64,000 nt of DNA from Prolixibacteraceae bacterium (lineage in GTDB: Bacteria > Bacteroidota > Bacteroidia > Bacteroidales > Prolixibacteraceae): positions 62,001-126,000 of the forward strand of contig JAOARB010000029.1 in NCBI GenBank assembly GCA_025210775.1, read 5' to 3'. Shown one piece after another: positions 26,594-36,300 of the stretch (its first letter is position 1; every line of letters starts with the position of its first letter). The translations under genes were made by a program, and so were the position numbers. A model generated the notes under the pieces. It was not told the DNA's origin, made no database searches, and worked only from the letters and a program-made list of their open reading frames with translations.

Positions 26594-26605
26594 ACATTTA
26601 AATGT
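26594..26605. promoter_or_regulatory. Palindrome ACATTTAAATGT just upstream of the radical SAM gene
   Basis: A perfect 12-bp palindrome, 16 bp before the ATG and directly behind a near-consensus box (TATTTTCG, 26580-26587). It could be an operator overlapping the transcription start. The evidence is sequence symmetry only. Confidence 0.3.
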
Positions 26606-26620
26606 GCGACAATAATAAAT

Positions 26621-28771
26621 ATGAATAACCACGATATACTACTAGTCACAGCCCCTTTTTGCCAACCGAATACTCCATATCCTGCAACTGCATTTTTAAA
26701 AGGATATTTAAAAATGAGAGGATTTGATGTCGAACAGTTGGATCTAAGTATTGAAGTTCTGAATAAGATATTAACTCCTGATTTTTTAAATCCAATCATT
26801 GAGAAAATTCCAGAGGAGGATACAGAGCTTTATCTTATCGGTCAACAATATGTGAAATATGTAGTGCCTGTAAAAGAATTCTTACAAGGGAAGAACGATG
26901 GTTTTGCATATCGCATTAATCACGGAACATTACCAGAAGGAGGACGAAGCAATCAAATCAAAGAGAATATAGAGATCTACACCGAAGATACCATCTTTGA
27001 TAAAGCCAAATATCGTGCTACAGTATTTATTGAAGAGATCATTGATATCATTGCTAAATATGAAGATACAAACTTTGGTTTTAGTAGATATGCAGAACGT
27101 ATCTCCTCTTTCTCGGCCTCTTTCGATCAAGTAGAAGAAGCATTAGACCTAACCTCCGCTATTACCCAACAATTTACTTCTACTTTAGTAGAAAAGATAG
27201 AAGAGAACAAGCCCTATATGGTGGGCTTTTCTGTTCCCTTTCCGGGGAACCTTATCTCGACTTTACACTGTTGTAAAAAGCTAAAAGAACAATTTCCTGA
27301 GATAAAGATCCTTATCGGTGGAGGGTTCGTTAACACAGAATTACGATCACTAAACGAACCTAGATTGTTTAATTATATCGACTATGTAACATTAGACGAT
27401 GGAGAGAAACCTCTAGAGCAAATACTGCGTAAAGAGATACGTAACGAAGAGGTAGAGTTGGTTCGTACTTTCACATTAGATAGTGATGGTGTAAACTATC
27501 AAGACAACACCTCGAAATATCCTTTATCCCACCAAGAGACAGGGGCTCCTGATTACACAGGACTACCATGGGAACTATATATGGAGATGGTAGAAATGAC
27601 CAATCCTATGCATCGACTATGGACCGAAGGGAAATGGGTAAAAATGATGGTAGCACATGGATGTTACTGGCATAAATGTTCATTCTGCGATACCAGCTTA
27701 GATTATATTCGTCGCTATAGTCAAGCATCTGCAAAAGAGCTTTGTGACCGTATAGAAGAAGTAATAAAGCAAACACAAATACGCTCGTTCCATTTTATCG
27801 ATGAAGCAGCACCACCTAAAATACTTGTCGAGTTAAGTGTTGAGATCCTTCGTAGAGGACTTCAAATAACATGGTGGACCAATGTTCGTTTCGAAAAAGC
27901 CTTCACTCCTTCCGTATCTAGGTTATTAGCCAAAGCAGGTTGTATTGGTGTCTCAGGAGGACTAGAGGTAGCGTCTGATCGTCTGCTTAAGATGATGAAT
28001 AAAGGGGTTACCATCACTCAAGTAGCCAGAGTTACAAAAGCAATGAGAGAAGCTGGAATTCTTGTTCATGCTTATCTTATGTACGGTTTCCCAACACAGA
28101 CAGAACAAGAGACCGTAGATGCATTAGAGGTCGTACGCCAACTCTTTGAAAATGGATGTATAGACAGTGGATTCTGGCATCGATTTGCAATGACAGTACA
28201 TAGTCCTGTAGGGTTAGATCCAGAAAGCTTTGGTGTGGAACGCATAGATATCTCAGATCGTAAATTTGCAGAGAACGATTGTGACCATCTTGATCCTAAA
28301 GGAGCAGACCACTCTTTATATGGAGATGGATTAAAACGATCGTTATATAACTATATGCATTATGTTGGTTTAGACTTTAAACTACAACAATGGTTTGAAC
28401 ACCCTATCCCCAAAACACATATAGCCAAAGATTTTATATCTAATGCCTTGATGGAATCCTCTATTGTAGAAGACCATCCTCGTGCAAAGCTATGGATATC
28501 TCCTGATTTTAAACTCATTAAATTAAGTTCAAAGAAGAAAAAGAGCAAAATAGCTTTTATGACCACTCATGGGTTAGAAACGATTAACATAGATCAGAAC
28601 AGCCTTGAAATGATCGAAGCGATACTTGCTTATCCAGAGATTCGAATCCAACCTATCTTATTATCAGAGATAAGTAAATGGTTAGAGAGTCAATGGAACA
28701 AAGATTTATATTCTCTATTTATTCATAAGGCATGGATGAGTCTAAAGAGTGCTGGTTGGGAAGTAATCTAA
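26621..28771 (+). CDS. B12-binding-type radical SAM protein with CX4CX2C cluster motif
   Basis: 716 residues. The N-terminal half resembles the cobalamin-binding fold of B12-dependent radical SAM enzymes (DILLVTAPFCQPNTPYPATA, KILIGGGFVNTELR, YVTLDDGEKPLEQI), without a DxHxxG base-off motif. The radical SAM core starts with AHGCYWHKCSFCDTSLDYIR: cysteines C348, C353 and C356, spaced CX4CX2C where CX3CX2C is canonical. SGGLEVASDRLLKMMNKGVT and ILVHAYLMYGFPTQTEQETV follow, as in the SPASM-less B12 group. A C-terminal region of about 200 residues is unassigned. The substrate is unknown; methylation or a carbon-skeleton rearrangement is typical of the group. It stands upstream of an acyl-CoA synthetase gene (153-bp gap). 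Confidence 0.85.
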   Translation: MNNHDILLVTAPFCQPNTPYPATAFLKGYLKMRGFDVEQLDLSIEVLNKILTPDFLNPIIEKIPEEDTELYLIGQQYVKYVVPVKEFLQGKNDGFAYRINHGTLPEGGRSNQIKENIEIYTEDTIFDKAKYRATVFIEEIIDIIAKYEDTNFGFSRYAERISSFSASFDQVEEALDLTSAITQQFTSTLVEKIEENKPYMVGFSVPFPGNLISTLHCCKKLKEQFPEIKILIGGGFVNTELRSLNEPRLFNYIDYVTLDDGEKPLEQILRKEIRNEEVELVRTFTLDSDGVNYQDNTSKYPLSHQETGAPDYTGLPWELYMEMVEMTNPMHRLWTEGKWVKMMVAHGCYWHKCSFCDTSLDYIRRYSQASAKELCDRIEEVIKQTQIRSFHFIDEAAPPKILVELSVEILRRGLQITWWTNVRFEKAFTPSVSRLLAKAGCIGVSGGLEVASDRLLKMMNKGVTITQVARVTKAMREAGILVHAYLMYGFPTQTEQETVDALEVVRQLFENGCIDSGFWHRFAMTVHSPVGLDPESFGVERIDISDRKFAENDCDHLDPKGADHSLYGDGLKRSLYNYMHYVGLDFKLQQWFEHPIPKTHIAKDFISNALMESSIVEDHPRAKLWISPDFKLIKLSSKKKKSKIAFMTTHGLETINIDQNSLEMIEAILAYPEIRIQPILLSEISKWLESQWNKDLYSLFIHKAWMSLKSAGWEVI

Positions 28772-28924
28772 TTCTCAAAATGAAAGCATTGACTTCTACA
28801 AATAAGCATAAAGTTGGTTTTTTTAGATAAAAAGGTTTTTTTTATCTACATTTCGCCTTCAATGCTATTTTGACACAAGAAGAAAATATATAATGAAATT
28901 CGTTTTAAAAGATTAATGTAGATC

Positions 28925-30724
28925 ATGGAGAATGTTACCCGATTGTTCGATATACTAGAATTGTACCGAACCGATTATGCAGCAAAAGAAGATGCTCTTT
29001 GTAGAAAAAACAAAGGGGAATGGGTAAAAACATCATCTTTAGAGTATATAAAAAATTCCTACTTAGTAGCGACTTGGCTCTATTCCATGGGAATACGTAA
29101 AGGCGATAAAGTAGCAACCATCCTTTCTAATTCACCTCAATGGAATATGATTGATATGGGGGCAGCGCTTATAGGAGCCGTACACGTACCTATATATACG
29201 ACACTAAATTTGGGGGAGGTAGAGTATATTTTAGATCATTCCGATGCTCAAATATTATTTATTAATGATAAATCGGTCTACCGCAAATATTCATCCGTAT
29301 TCATCAATAACATAGCGATAAAGAAGACCGTCACGATCAATGATGATGTAGACAACACCTACTTCTGGAATGATCTTTTGAAAGAAGCTGAAACGCTTTC
29401 GTCTAAATATAAAGAAAACATAGAAGATATTAAGGCATCCATACAACCTGACGACCTTCTATCGATCATATATACCAGTGGAACCACAGGTACGCCCAAA
29501 GGAGTCATGCTTTCCCATCAAAATATTCTTAGCAATGCCAAAGCATGTGCTAGAATGTTCCAGAATGGAGATAGAGCCATGGGAATCGATCACAGGGCTT
29601 TAAGTTTCCTCCCTCTTTCACATGTATACGAAAGAATGGTAACCTACAATTTCCAGCTAAGTGGCTTATCGCTATATTATATAGAGAATCTAGGGTCATT
29701 GATTACGGATATAAAGACCATCAAACCACATGTCTTTAATACCGTACCTCGATTACTTGAGAAGATCTACGATAAGGTAATTGGTGTTGGGGATGATCTT
29801 AAAGGCTTTAAACGAGTTCTTTTTGATCAAGCAGTAAAGTTTACTCAGAAATATGAGATCGGAATAAAATACAATATTCTGGATCGAATAAAATATAGAT
29901 TCTTTGATAAGACCGTTTATCAAAAATGGAGAGACATCCTTGGTGGAGAAGTATTCTATATGGTTTCTGGAGGATCTGCGCTACAATTAAAGATCCATCA
30001 GTTCTTTTGGACAGCGAACATACGTGTTTATGAAGGATATGGACTAACTGAGACCTCTCCTGTCGTTTTTGTAAATAATCCAACAGACGATCAATACGTA
30101 AAACTAGGTACAGTAGGACCAGTAGTCGATAATGGCACTCAGTTTATGCTTGCAGAAGATGGGGAGATACTTGTCAAAGGACCAGGTGTAATGCAAGGAT
30201 ATTTTAAAAACGAAGAGCAAACACAAGAGATTATCGACAAAGATGGTTGGTTCCATACTGGAGATATTGGACAGCTTATAGACAATCGTTTTATGAAGAT
30301 CACGGATAGAAAGAAAGAAATTTTCAAACTATCGGCAGGGAAATATGTTGCACCCCAAGCAGTAGAAAACACCCTTAAAGGAAGTCTTTTTATCGAACAA
30401 GCATTCGTTGTTGGAGAGAACGAAAAAGTCGCAGGAGCCATCATCAAACCAGATTTTGCATATATAAAATCATGGTATCAAAAAAATGAGATGACCTATA
30501 GTAGCGATGAAGAAGCGCTAAACAATCCAATCGTAATAAAAACCATACGTAAAGAGATCGCAGCGTTGAATTCGAAACTATCTGCTCATGAACAAGTAAA
30601 GAAAACCATGTTTGTTATTGAAGAGTGGGCACCATCCAATGGGCTACTTTCTGCAACTCTAAAGCTAAAAAGAAAAGAGTTAAAGAAGAAGTATCAAAAA
30701 GAGATTACAGAGATGTATCAATAA
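28925..30724 (+). CDS. fadD: Long-chain acyl-CoA synthetase (AMP-forming)
   Basis: 599 residues of the ANL superfamily. The P-loop-like motif IIYTSGTTGTPKGVMLSHQ is followed by a linker, YEGYGLTETSP, and GWFHTGDIGQLIDNRFMKIT with the hinge aspartate; RKKEIFKLSAGKYVAPQAVE contains the C-terminal catalytic Lys region. It activates free fatty acids to acyl-CoA via acyl-AMP at the cytoplasmic membrane face. Its length and the LLSIIYTSGTTG context match the long FACL group of Bacteroidota. The next gene, a small PH-like membrane protein, begins 10 bp downstream and is probably co-transcribed. Confidence 0.92.
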   Translation: MENVTRLFDILELYRTDYAAKEDALCRKNKGEWVKTSSLEYIKNSYLVATWLYSMGIRKGDKVATILSNSPQWNMIDMGAALIGAVHVPIYTTLNLGEVEYILDHSDAQILFINDKSVYRKYSSVFINNIAIKKTVTINDDVDNTYFWNDLLKEAETLSSKYKENIEDIKASIQPDDLLSIIYTSGTTGTPKGVMLSHQNILSNAKACARMFQNGDRAMGIDHRALSFLPLSHVYERMVTYNFQLSGLSLYYIENLGSLITDIKTIKPHVFNTVPRLLEKIYDKVIGVGDDLKGFKRVLFDQAVKFTQKYEIGIKYNILDRIKYRFFDKTVYQKWRDILGGEVFYMVSGGSALQLKIHQFFWTANIRVYEGYGLTETSPVVFVNNPTDDQYVKLGTVGPVVDNGTQFMLAEDGEILVKGPGVMQGYFKNEEQTQEIIDKDGWFHTGDIGQLIDNRFMKITDRKKEIFKLSAGKYVAPQAVENTLKGSLFIEQAFVVGENEKVAGAIIKPDFAYIKSWYQKNEMTYSSDEEALNNPIVIKTIRKEIAALNSKLSAHEQVKKTMFVIEEWAPSNGLLSATLKLKRKELKKKYQKEITEMYQ

Positions 30725-30734
30725 AATATTGAAG

Positions 30735-31163
30735 ATGAAAGCAATTATAAATATGAACCCTCATCTAACCAAGCAAAAGATAGTGGGGGCTATCTTAGTA
30801 TTTTCTGTCGCAGTTAGTTATTTCTTTCTATCTGCAGGAGCATCGATATGGATGGATATAATTCAATTTATTCTTATTGTACTAGGTGTTCTGCTTTATA
30901 CTAATTTCTTTAAATTAAATACCTGTAACATCATTCTACAACCCAAAAGTATTGTGGTAAAATGGAAAGGTAAATTTAAAGCCGACTGGATTCATTTTAA
31001 CTATGTCAAGTCATGGGGAATGAACGAACAGGAGTTGTATATAGAGACAAACCTAACAAAGAAAAGCTACTCTTTAGGCTTTCTATCAGAGAAAAGAAAA
31101 GAAGCACTAAAAGAGGCACTCACTCAATATGCTTCATACATTGATAAAGAGTTTGGTTCATAA
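30735..31163 (+). CDS. Small membrane protein with PH-like C-terminal domain
   Basis: 142 residues from the ATG at 30735; a TTG two codons earlier is in frame but less likely. Two membrane helices occur at about 17-35 (VGAILVFSVAVSYFFLS) and 40-57 (MDIIQFILIVLGVLLYT). A beta-rich stretch follows (CNIILQPKSIVVKWKGKFKA, WGMNEQELYIETN) and then a basic helix (SEKRKEALKEAL). This layout resembles bacterial PH-domain membrane proteins. No function can be named. The 10-bp gap to the acyl-CoA synthetase suggests a shared transcript ending at the hairpin 31189-31229. Confidence 0.75.
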   Translation: MKAIINMNPHLTKQKIVGAILVFSVAVSYFFLSAGASIWMDIIQFILIVLGVLLYTNFFKLNTCNIILQPKSIVVKWKGKFKADWIHFNYVKSWGMNEQELYIETNLTKKSYSLGFLSEKRKEALKEALTQYASYIDKEFGS

Positions 31164-31188
31164 CTGAGCATTACATGATACAAAGAAT

Positions 31189-31229
31189 ACAGGGCTACAT
31201 TAAGGATATCTCACCTTAAGTAGCCCTGT
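31189..31229. terminator. Bidirectional hairpin terminator
   Basis: ACAGGGCTAC (31189-31198) pairs with GTAGCCCTGT (31220-31229), and inside it TTAAGG with CCTTAA, leaving an 8-nt loop and one bulged base. It separates the convergent PH-like gene and acyltransferase gene. Confidence 0.75.
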
Positions 31230-31302
31230 GTTACTTTGAATAAAACCGGTTCAATTATTTGACTTGTTTATATGGCTTTTATTTCACGTAATTCCATTCT
31301 TC

Positions 31303-31959
31303 TTATTTCGACACAGAAGGGTAATCAGAGTCTAGATACAACTGGAATTTATCCAAAAATTTAGCTACATGTATCCCATCAACCAAAGAGTGGTCCACAA
31401 GAATAGAAAAAGGCATCACATACTTCTCATTCTCAAAGACACGCATTCCAAAAGAGATACGAGGGATAGAGTCACGTTCATCAAAATGACGTGCATGAGA
31501 GACTGCAGTAAATCGTGTCCAAGGCAAGGTAGAACAATAAACAATATTAGGCATTGCATCATTGGCTTCTACACATAACCCTTCGGTAGCTTGCACCTTC
31601 TCAATTACCTTTGTCGCATTTTTAACAAAAGTATTAAAGTCCGGATCATACCCCAAGATACCAAACCCAAAAGTCTCATCTTTACGACCTATCGTAGAGC
31701 CTAGTTCAATAAAATCGTAACAATAGACCTTTCCATCTACCAAACGATATCGTAGATTCTCAATATCCTGCATCGCTCTACCAAAAGCGTGCATATAAGT
31801 AAGGAAATACGATTGATTCTCCTCCACACTTCTCTGGTATGCTTTCGTTACATCCATCTCCACAGTCACACTATGAAAAGGCTCTTGCATCTGAGAGAAG
31901 AATTCGAAATGTTCTCTTCGTTTCCAACTACTTAGGTCTATTTCTTTTCGATTAAACAT
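31303..31959 (-). CDS. Chloramphenicol-acetyltransferase-like protein
   Basis: 218 residues, the length and fold of type A chloramphenicol acetyltransferases, which transfer acetyl from acetyl-CoA as trimers. Seen: WKRREHFEFFSQMQEPFHSV at the N-terminus, YMHAFGRAMQDIENLRYRL, ALPW-like segment STLPWTRFTAVSH, and the catalytic VDHSLVDGIHVAKF with H190 and D194 (HxxxDG). Many Bacteroidota carry chromosomal homologues whose natural acceptors are unknown, so drug resistance cannot be claimed from sequence. It is monocistronic and divergent from the yccF-like gene. Confidence 0.88.
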   Translation of the reverse strand: MFNRKEIDLSSWKRREHFEFFSQMQEPFHSVTVEMDVTKAYQRSVEENQSYFLTYMHAFGRAMQDIENLRYRLVDGKVYCYDFIELGSTIGRKDETFGFGILGYDPDFNTFVKNATKVIEKVQATEGLCVEANDAMPNIVYCSTLPWTRFTAVSHARHFDERDSIPRISFGMRVFENEKYVMPFSILVDHSLVDGIHVAKFLDKFQLYLDSDYPSVSK

Positions 31960-32116
31960 TCTATTTTTTATTTTTACTATATTAATGATCTTAAATAAAG
32001 TGTTTTCATATAAGTAGCGATTCTTTTTTATTCATTACACAAAAAGAAACCTACAAATACTATCTTAACATTTTTTATCGTTATCAATCTAATATTCAAC
32101 TCAAAAACTTAATCTC

Positions 32117-32482
32117 ATGAGAATTATTGGTAACCTTATTTGGCTTATATGTGGAGGATTTATCTCAGCTATAGAGTACTTAATAGCAGGAGTATTCTAC
32201 TGCATCACCATTATAGGTATCCCTATTGGTCTTCAGTGTTTCAAATTTGCCTCTGTCGCAATATGGCCTTTTGGCACCAAAGTAGTTAGCAAACCTGACA
32301 CAGGAATACAACACGTACTTTTAAACATTATATGGTTAATATTAGGTGGTCTAGGAATCTGTTTAACTCACATCCTTTTAGGATTAATCCTATCCATTAC
32401 GATCATTGGATTACCATGGGGGAAACAACATTTTAAGCTTGCTAAATTAGCTTTCACGCCATTTAGTTATAACATTGACTAA
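32117..32482 (+). CDS. YccF domain inner-membrane protein
   Basis: 121 residues made of two repeats of the YccF (DUF307) motif. Each repeat has a helix and a G-I-P/L-P-W/I-G-x-Q turn: IIGIPIGLQCFKFASVAIWP near 32-52 and ITIIGLPWGKQHFKLAKLAF near 94-113. About four membrane-embedded segments are visible. Function is unknown throughout the family. The gene ends 40 bp before a bidirectional terminator shared with yidC. Confidence 0.9.
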   Translation: MRIIGNLIWLICGGFISAIEYLIAGVFYCITIIGIPIGLQCFKFASVAIWPFGTKVVSKPDTGIQHVLLNIIWLILGGLGICLTHILLGLILSITIIGLPWGKQHFKLAKLAFTPFSYNID

Positions 32483-32524
32483 CCCTTTACATCATCATCT
32501 TCACTGAGGATAATGCAAAGCATA

Positions 32525-32557
32525 AAAAAGAGACACCCAACAAGGATGTCTCTTTTT
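32525..32557. terminator. Bidirectional intrinsic terminator between the YccF gene and yidC
   Basis: AAAAAGAGACA (32525-32535) pairs with TGTCTCTTTTT (32547-32557) over an 11-nt loop. A T run continues on the plus strand and a matching one is provided on the minus strand by the A run. Confidence 0.85.
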
Positions 32558-32583
32558 TTCTTTATTGTAAACAAGAAAAGAGA

Positions 32584-34521
32584 TTACTTTCTTTTCTTAG
32601 CAGCTTCTTGTTGTTGGCGAGCCATATTCTCCATTCGCGTTTGCCACTTTGATTTCTTTACTTTCTTCTTTTTGTTTTTTGCAATCTGAGCACGAATATC
32701 ATCTTCGTTAATCAGACGTTTTACAAAGAACATTTGGATGAAAGTAATCAATAGAGATAAGAAATAGTAGTATGACAATCCTGAAGCGTAATTGTTAAAC
32801 ATAAACAAGAACATTACAGGCATCATATACATCATTCCTTTCATTCCAGGCATTGCATTAGAGGAACCCGTCATCTCACTATTGTATTTCATATAAAGGA
32901 TGTTCGTTACAGTCATCAATAGACAGAACAAACTTACGTGATCCCCATAGAAAGGAATAGTAAATGGTAAAGTGACAATAGAGTCAAATGTTGACAAGTC
33001 ATGAGCCCACAAGAACGATTGCTGACGCAGTTCGATCGATACTGGGAAGAATCGGAACATCGCAATCACGATAGGCATCTGGAACAACATCGGAATACAT
33101 CCACCCATTGGGTTCACTCCAGCCTTCTTATAAAGAGCCATGGTTGCCTGTTGTGATTCCATCGCCTTCTCTTTTCCATACTTTTGTTGAATCTCATCGA
33201 TCTCAGGCTTTAAGACTTTCATCTTCGCTTGCGACTTATAAGATTTAAAAGTAAATGGGAAAATCAATAGCTTAATAAAGATGGTCAAGAACAGAATGAT
33301 GATACCATAACTTCCGATATAATTACTCAAAAGGTTAAATACAGGAATTACAATAATTTTGTTCACCCATCCAAAGATACCCCATCCCAATTGAATCAAG
33401 TGATCGAAATCTAGATCCGATCTTTGTTTAAGGATAGTATACTTGTTTGGACCATAATAGAAACCTAGATCATAGTTGTTATTCACTTTTGAAGCATCAA
33501 AAGGAACATCCAACGAAGCAGTCATCTTAGCCAAATAAGCAGTCGAATCGTTTACTTCTGTTTTAATCTTAAGATCTGTATTAGAGAATCCATTTTTATT
33601 AACAAGGATAGAAGAGAAGAATAACTGTTTGAAAGCAACCCAATCAGTTGTACCCTCAATCTTTTCACTCTTATCCGATGAGAAACCTAAATCGTCCACA
33701 TCTCCCTTGCTCTTTTTCTTCTCGTCCAACACACGATACATCACAGTTGTATGTGTATCCTCACCATATTTAGAACGAGCTTCTTGACGTGGAATACGAG
33801 AACTCCAATCAATCTGCATCAAACCATTTTGAGCCAAAGCCACTTTTGGTAATTGGTGTGTTGCAACTTTAAGATTAAGGAAATATGAGTTATATGGTAA
33901 TGAATATTGGTATTGAATAACAGCCCCCTCAGCAGTTCTAAGAGTCATATTCAAATCTGCATTCTTACCAGGATTTTCCTCATTGAATTTCACTATAGCT
34001 TCTTTTCCTTTAGGCACTTCAGGACCTGTAGCCATTACAGTACCTTTAGAAGAAGGAGTAAAATATAATTTATTTGTCTCGATAGATGCACCATTCTGAA
34101 TTGCATTAAACTTCAATCCAAAACGGTTAATATCTCCCTCGAACAATACAAGAGGAGTACCATCAAAACGTTTGTAATCTTTTAACTCAACAGAGTATAC
34201 ACGTCCTCCCTTTGTAGACAATTTCAATTTCATCAAATTGTTCTCCAAGGTAACATATTCCTCTGCACCCACAATTGCAGCTCCAAACGAACCTAGTTGT
34301 GATTTTTGCATTGCAAGCCTTGCAGAATCATCTACAGCTGGCATCACTTCTTCCATCTTAGCTGTAGCATTCTGTACAACTGCCGCATCATCGATAGCAG
34401 CGATGGAGTCTTGCTGACGTTGCATTTCTGCCTGTTCTTCTGCAGAAGGAGCCAAGAAATATTGGGATCCAACTAGAATAAGAAAAATCAGCACAAATGC
34501 TTTTAACGTGTTTTTATCCAT
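32584..34521 (-). CDS. yidC: Membrane protein insertase YidC
   Basis: 645 residues. It has an N-terminal anchor (MDKNTLKAFVLIFLILVGSQ), a large periplasmic beta domain (about 60-360) and the conserved insertase core of five helices (GIIILFLTIFIKLLIFPFTF, with cytoplasmic KSYKSQAKMKVLKPEIDEIQ, then GVNPMGGCIPMLFQMPIVIA and SYYYFLSLLITFIQMF). A basic C-terminal tail (KKKKVKKSKWQTRMEN) can contact ribosomes. It inserts inner-membrane proteins with or without SecYEG. The start lies 13 bp after the pyrG stop, so both are one operon. Confidence 0.96.
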   Translation of the reverse strand: MDKNTLKAFVLIFLILVGSQYFLAPSAEEQAEMQRQQDSIAAIDDAAVVQNATAKMEEVMPAVDDSARLAMQKSQLGSFGAAIVGAEEYVTLENNLMKLKLSTKGGRVYSVELKDYKRFDGTPLVLFEGDINRFGLKFNAIQNGASIETNKLYFTPSSKGTVMATGPEVPKGKEAIVKFNEENPGKNADLNMTLRTAEGAVIQYQYSLPYNSYFLNLKVATHQLPKVALAQNGLMQIDWSSRIPRQEARSKYGEDTHTTVMYRVLDEKKKSKGDVDDLGFSSDKSEKIEGTTDWVAFKQLFFSSILVNKNGFSNTDLKIKTEVNDSTAYLAKMTASLDVPFDASKVNNNYDLGFYYGPNKYTILKQRSDLDFDHLIQLGWGIFGWVNKIIVIPVFNLLSNYIGSYGIIILFLTIFIKLLIFPFTFKSYKSQAKMKVLKPEIDEIQQKYGKEKAMESQQATMALYKKAGVNPMGGCIPMLFQMPIVIAMFRFFPVSIELRQQSFLWAHDLSTFDSIVTLPFTIPFYGDHVSLFCLLMTVTNILYMKYNSEMTGSSNAMPGMKGMMYMMPVMFLFMFNNYASGLSYYYFLSLLITFIQMFFVKRLINEDDIRAQIAKNKKKKVKKSKWQTRMENMARQQQEAAKKRK

Positions 34522-34534
34522 ATATTTTTCTTAA

Positions 34535-36154
<1,620 letters not shown>

Positions 36155-36237
36155 TTAGTGCTGTTTACAAAGCATACAAAGTAACAAATAAAAAATGGAT
36201 TTTTTGAACTTCTATGCCGCCTAATTTAACGACACAA

Positions 36238-36273
36238 AAATAGTTTCTCCCCACTAAAAAGGAGAAACTATTT
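36238..36273 (-). terminator. Hairpin terminator of the DUF349 gene
   Basis: AAATAGTTTCTCC (36238-36250) and GGAGAAACTATTT (36261-36273) form a perfect 13-bp stem with a 10-nt loop. T-rich sequence follows on both strands. It is 28 bp beyond the DUF349 stop. Confidence 0.8.
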
Positions 36274-36300
36274 GTATTTTTTTTGTTTTAATAAATTATG

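Noticed and set aside
31303..31959. Chloramphenicol resistance gene
   Set aside because: The fold and HxxxDG motif are present, but chromosomal homologues are widespread and the acceptor cannot be read, so only the family is reported.
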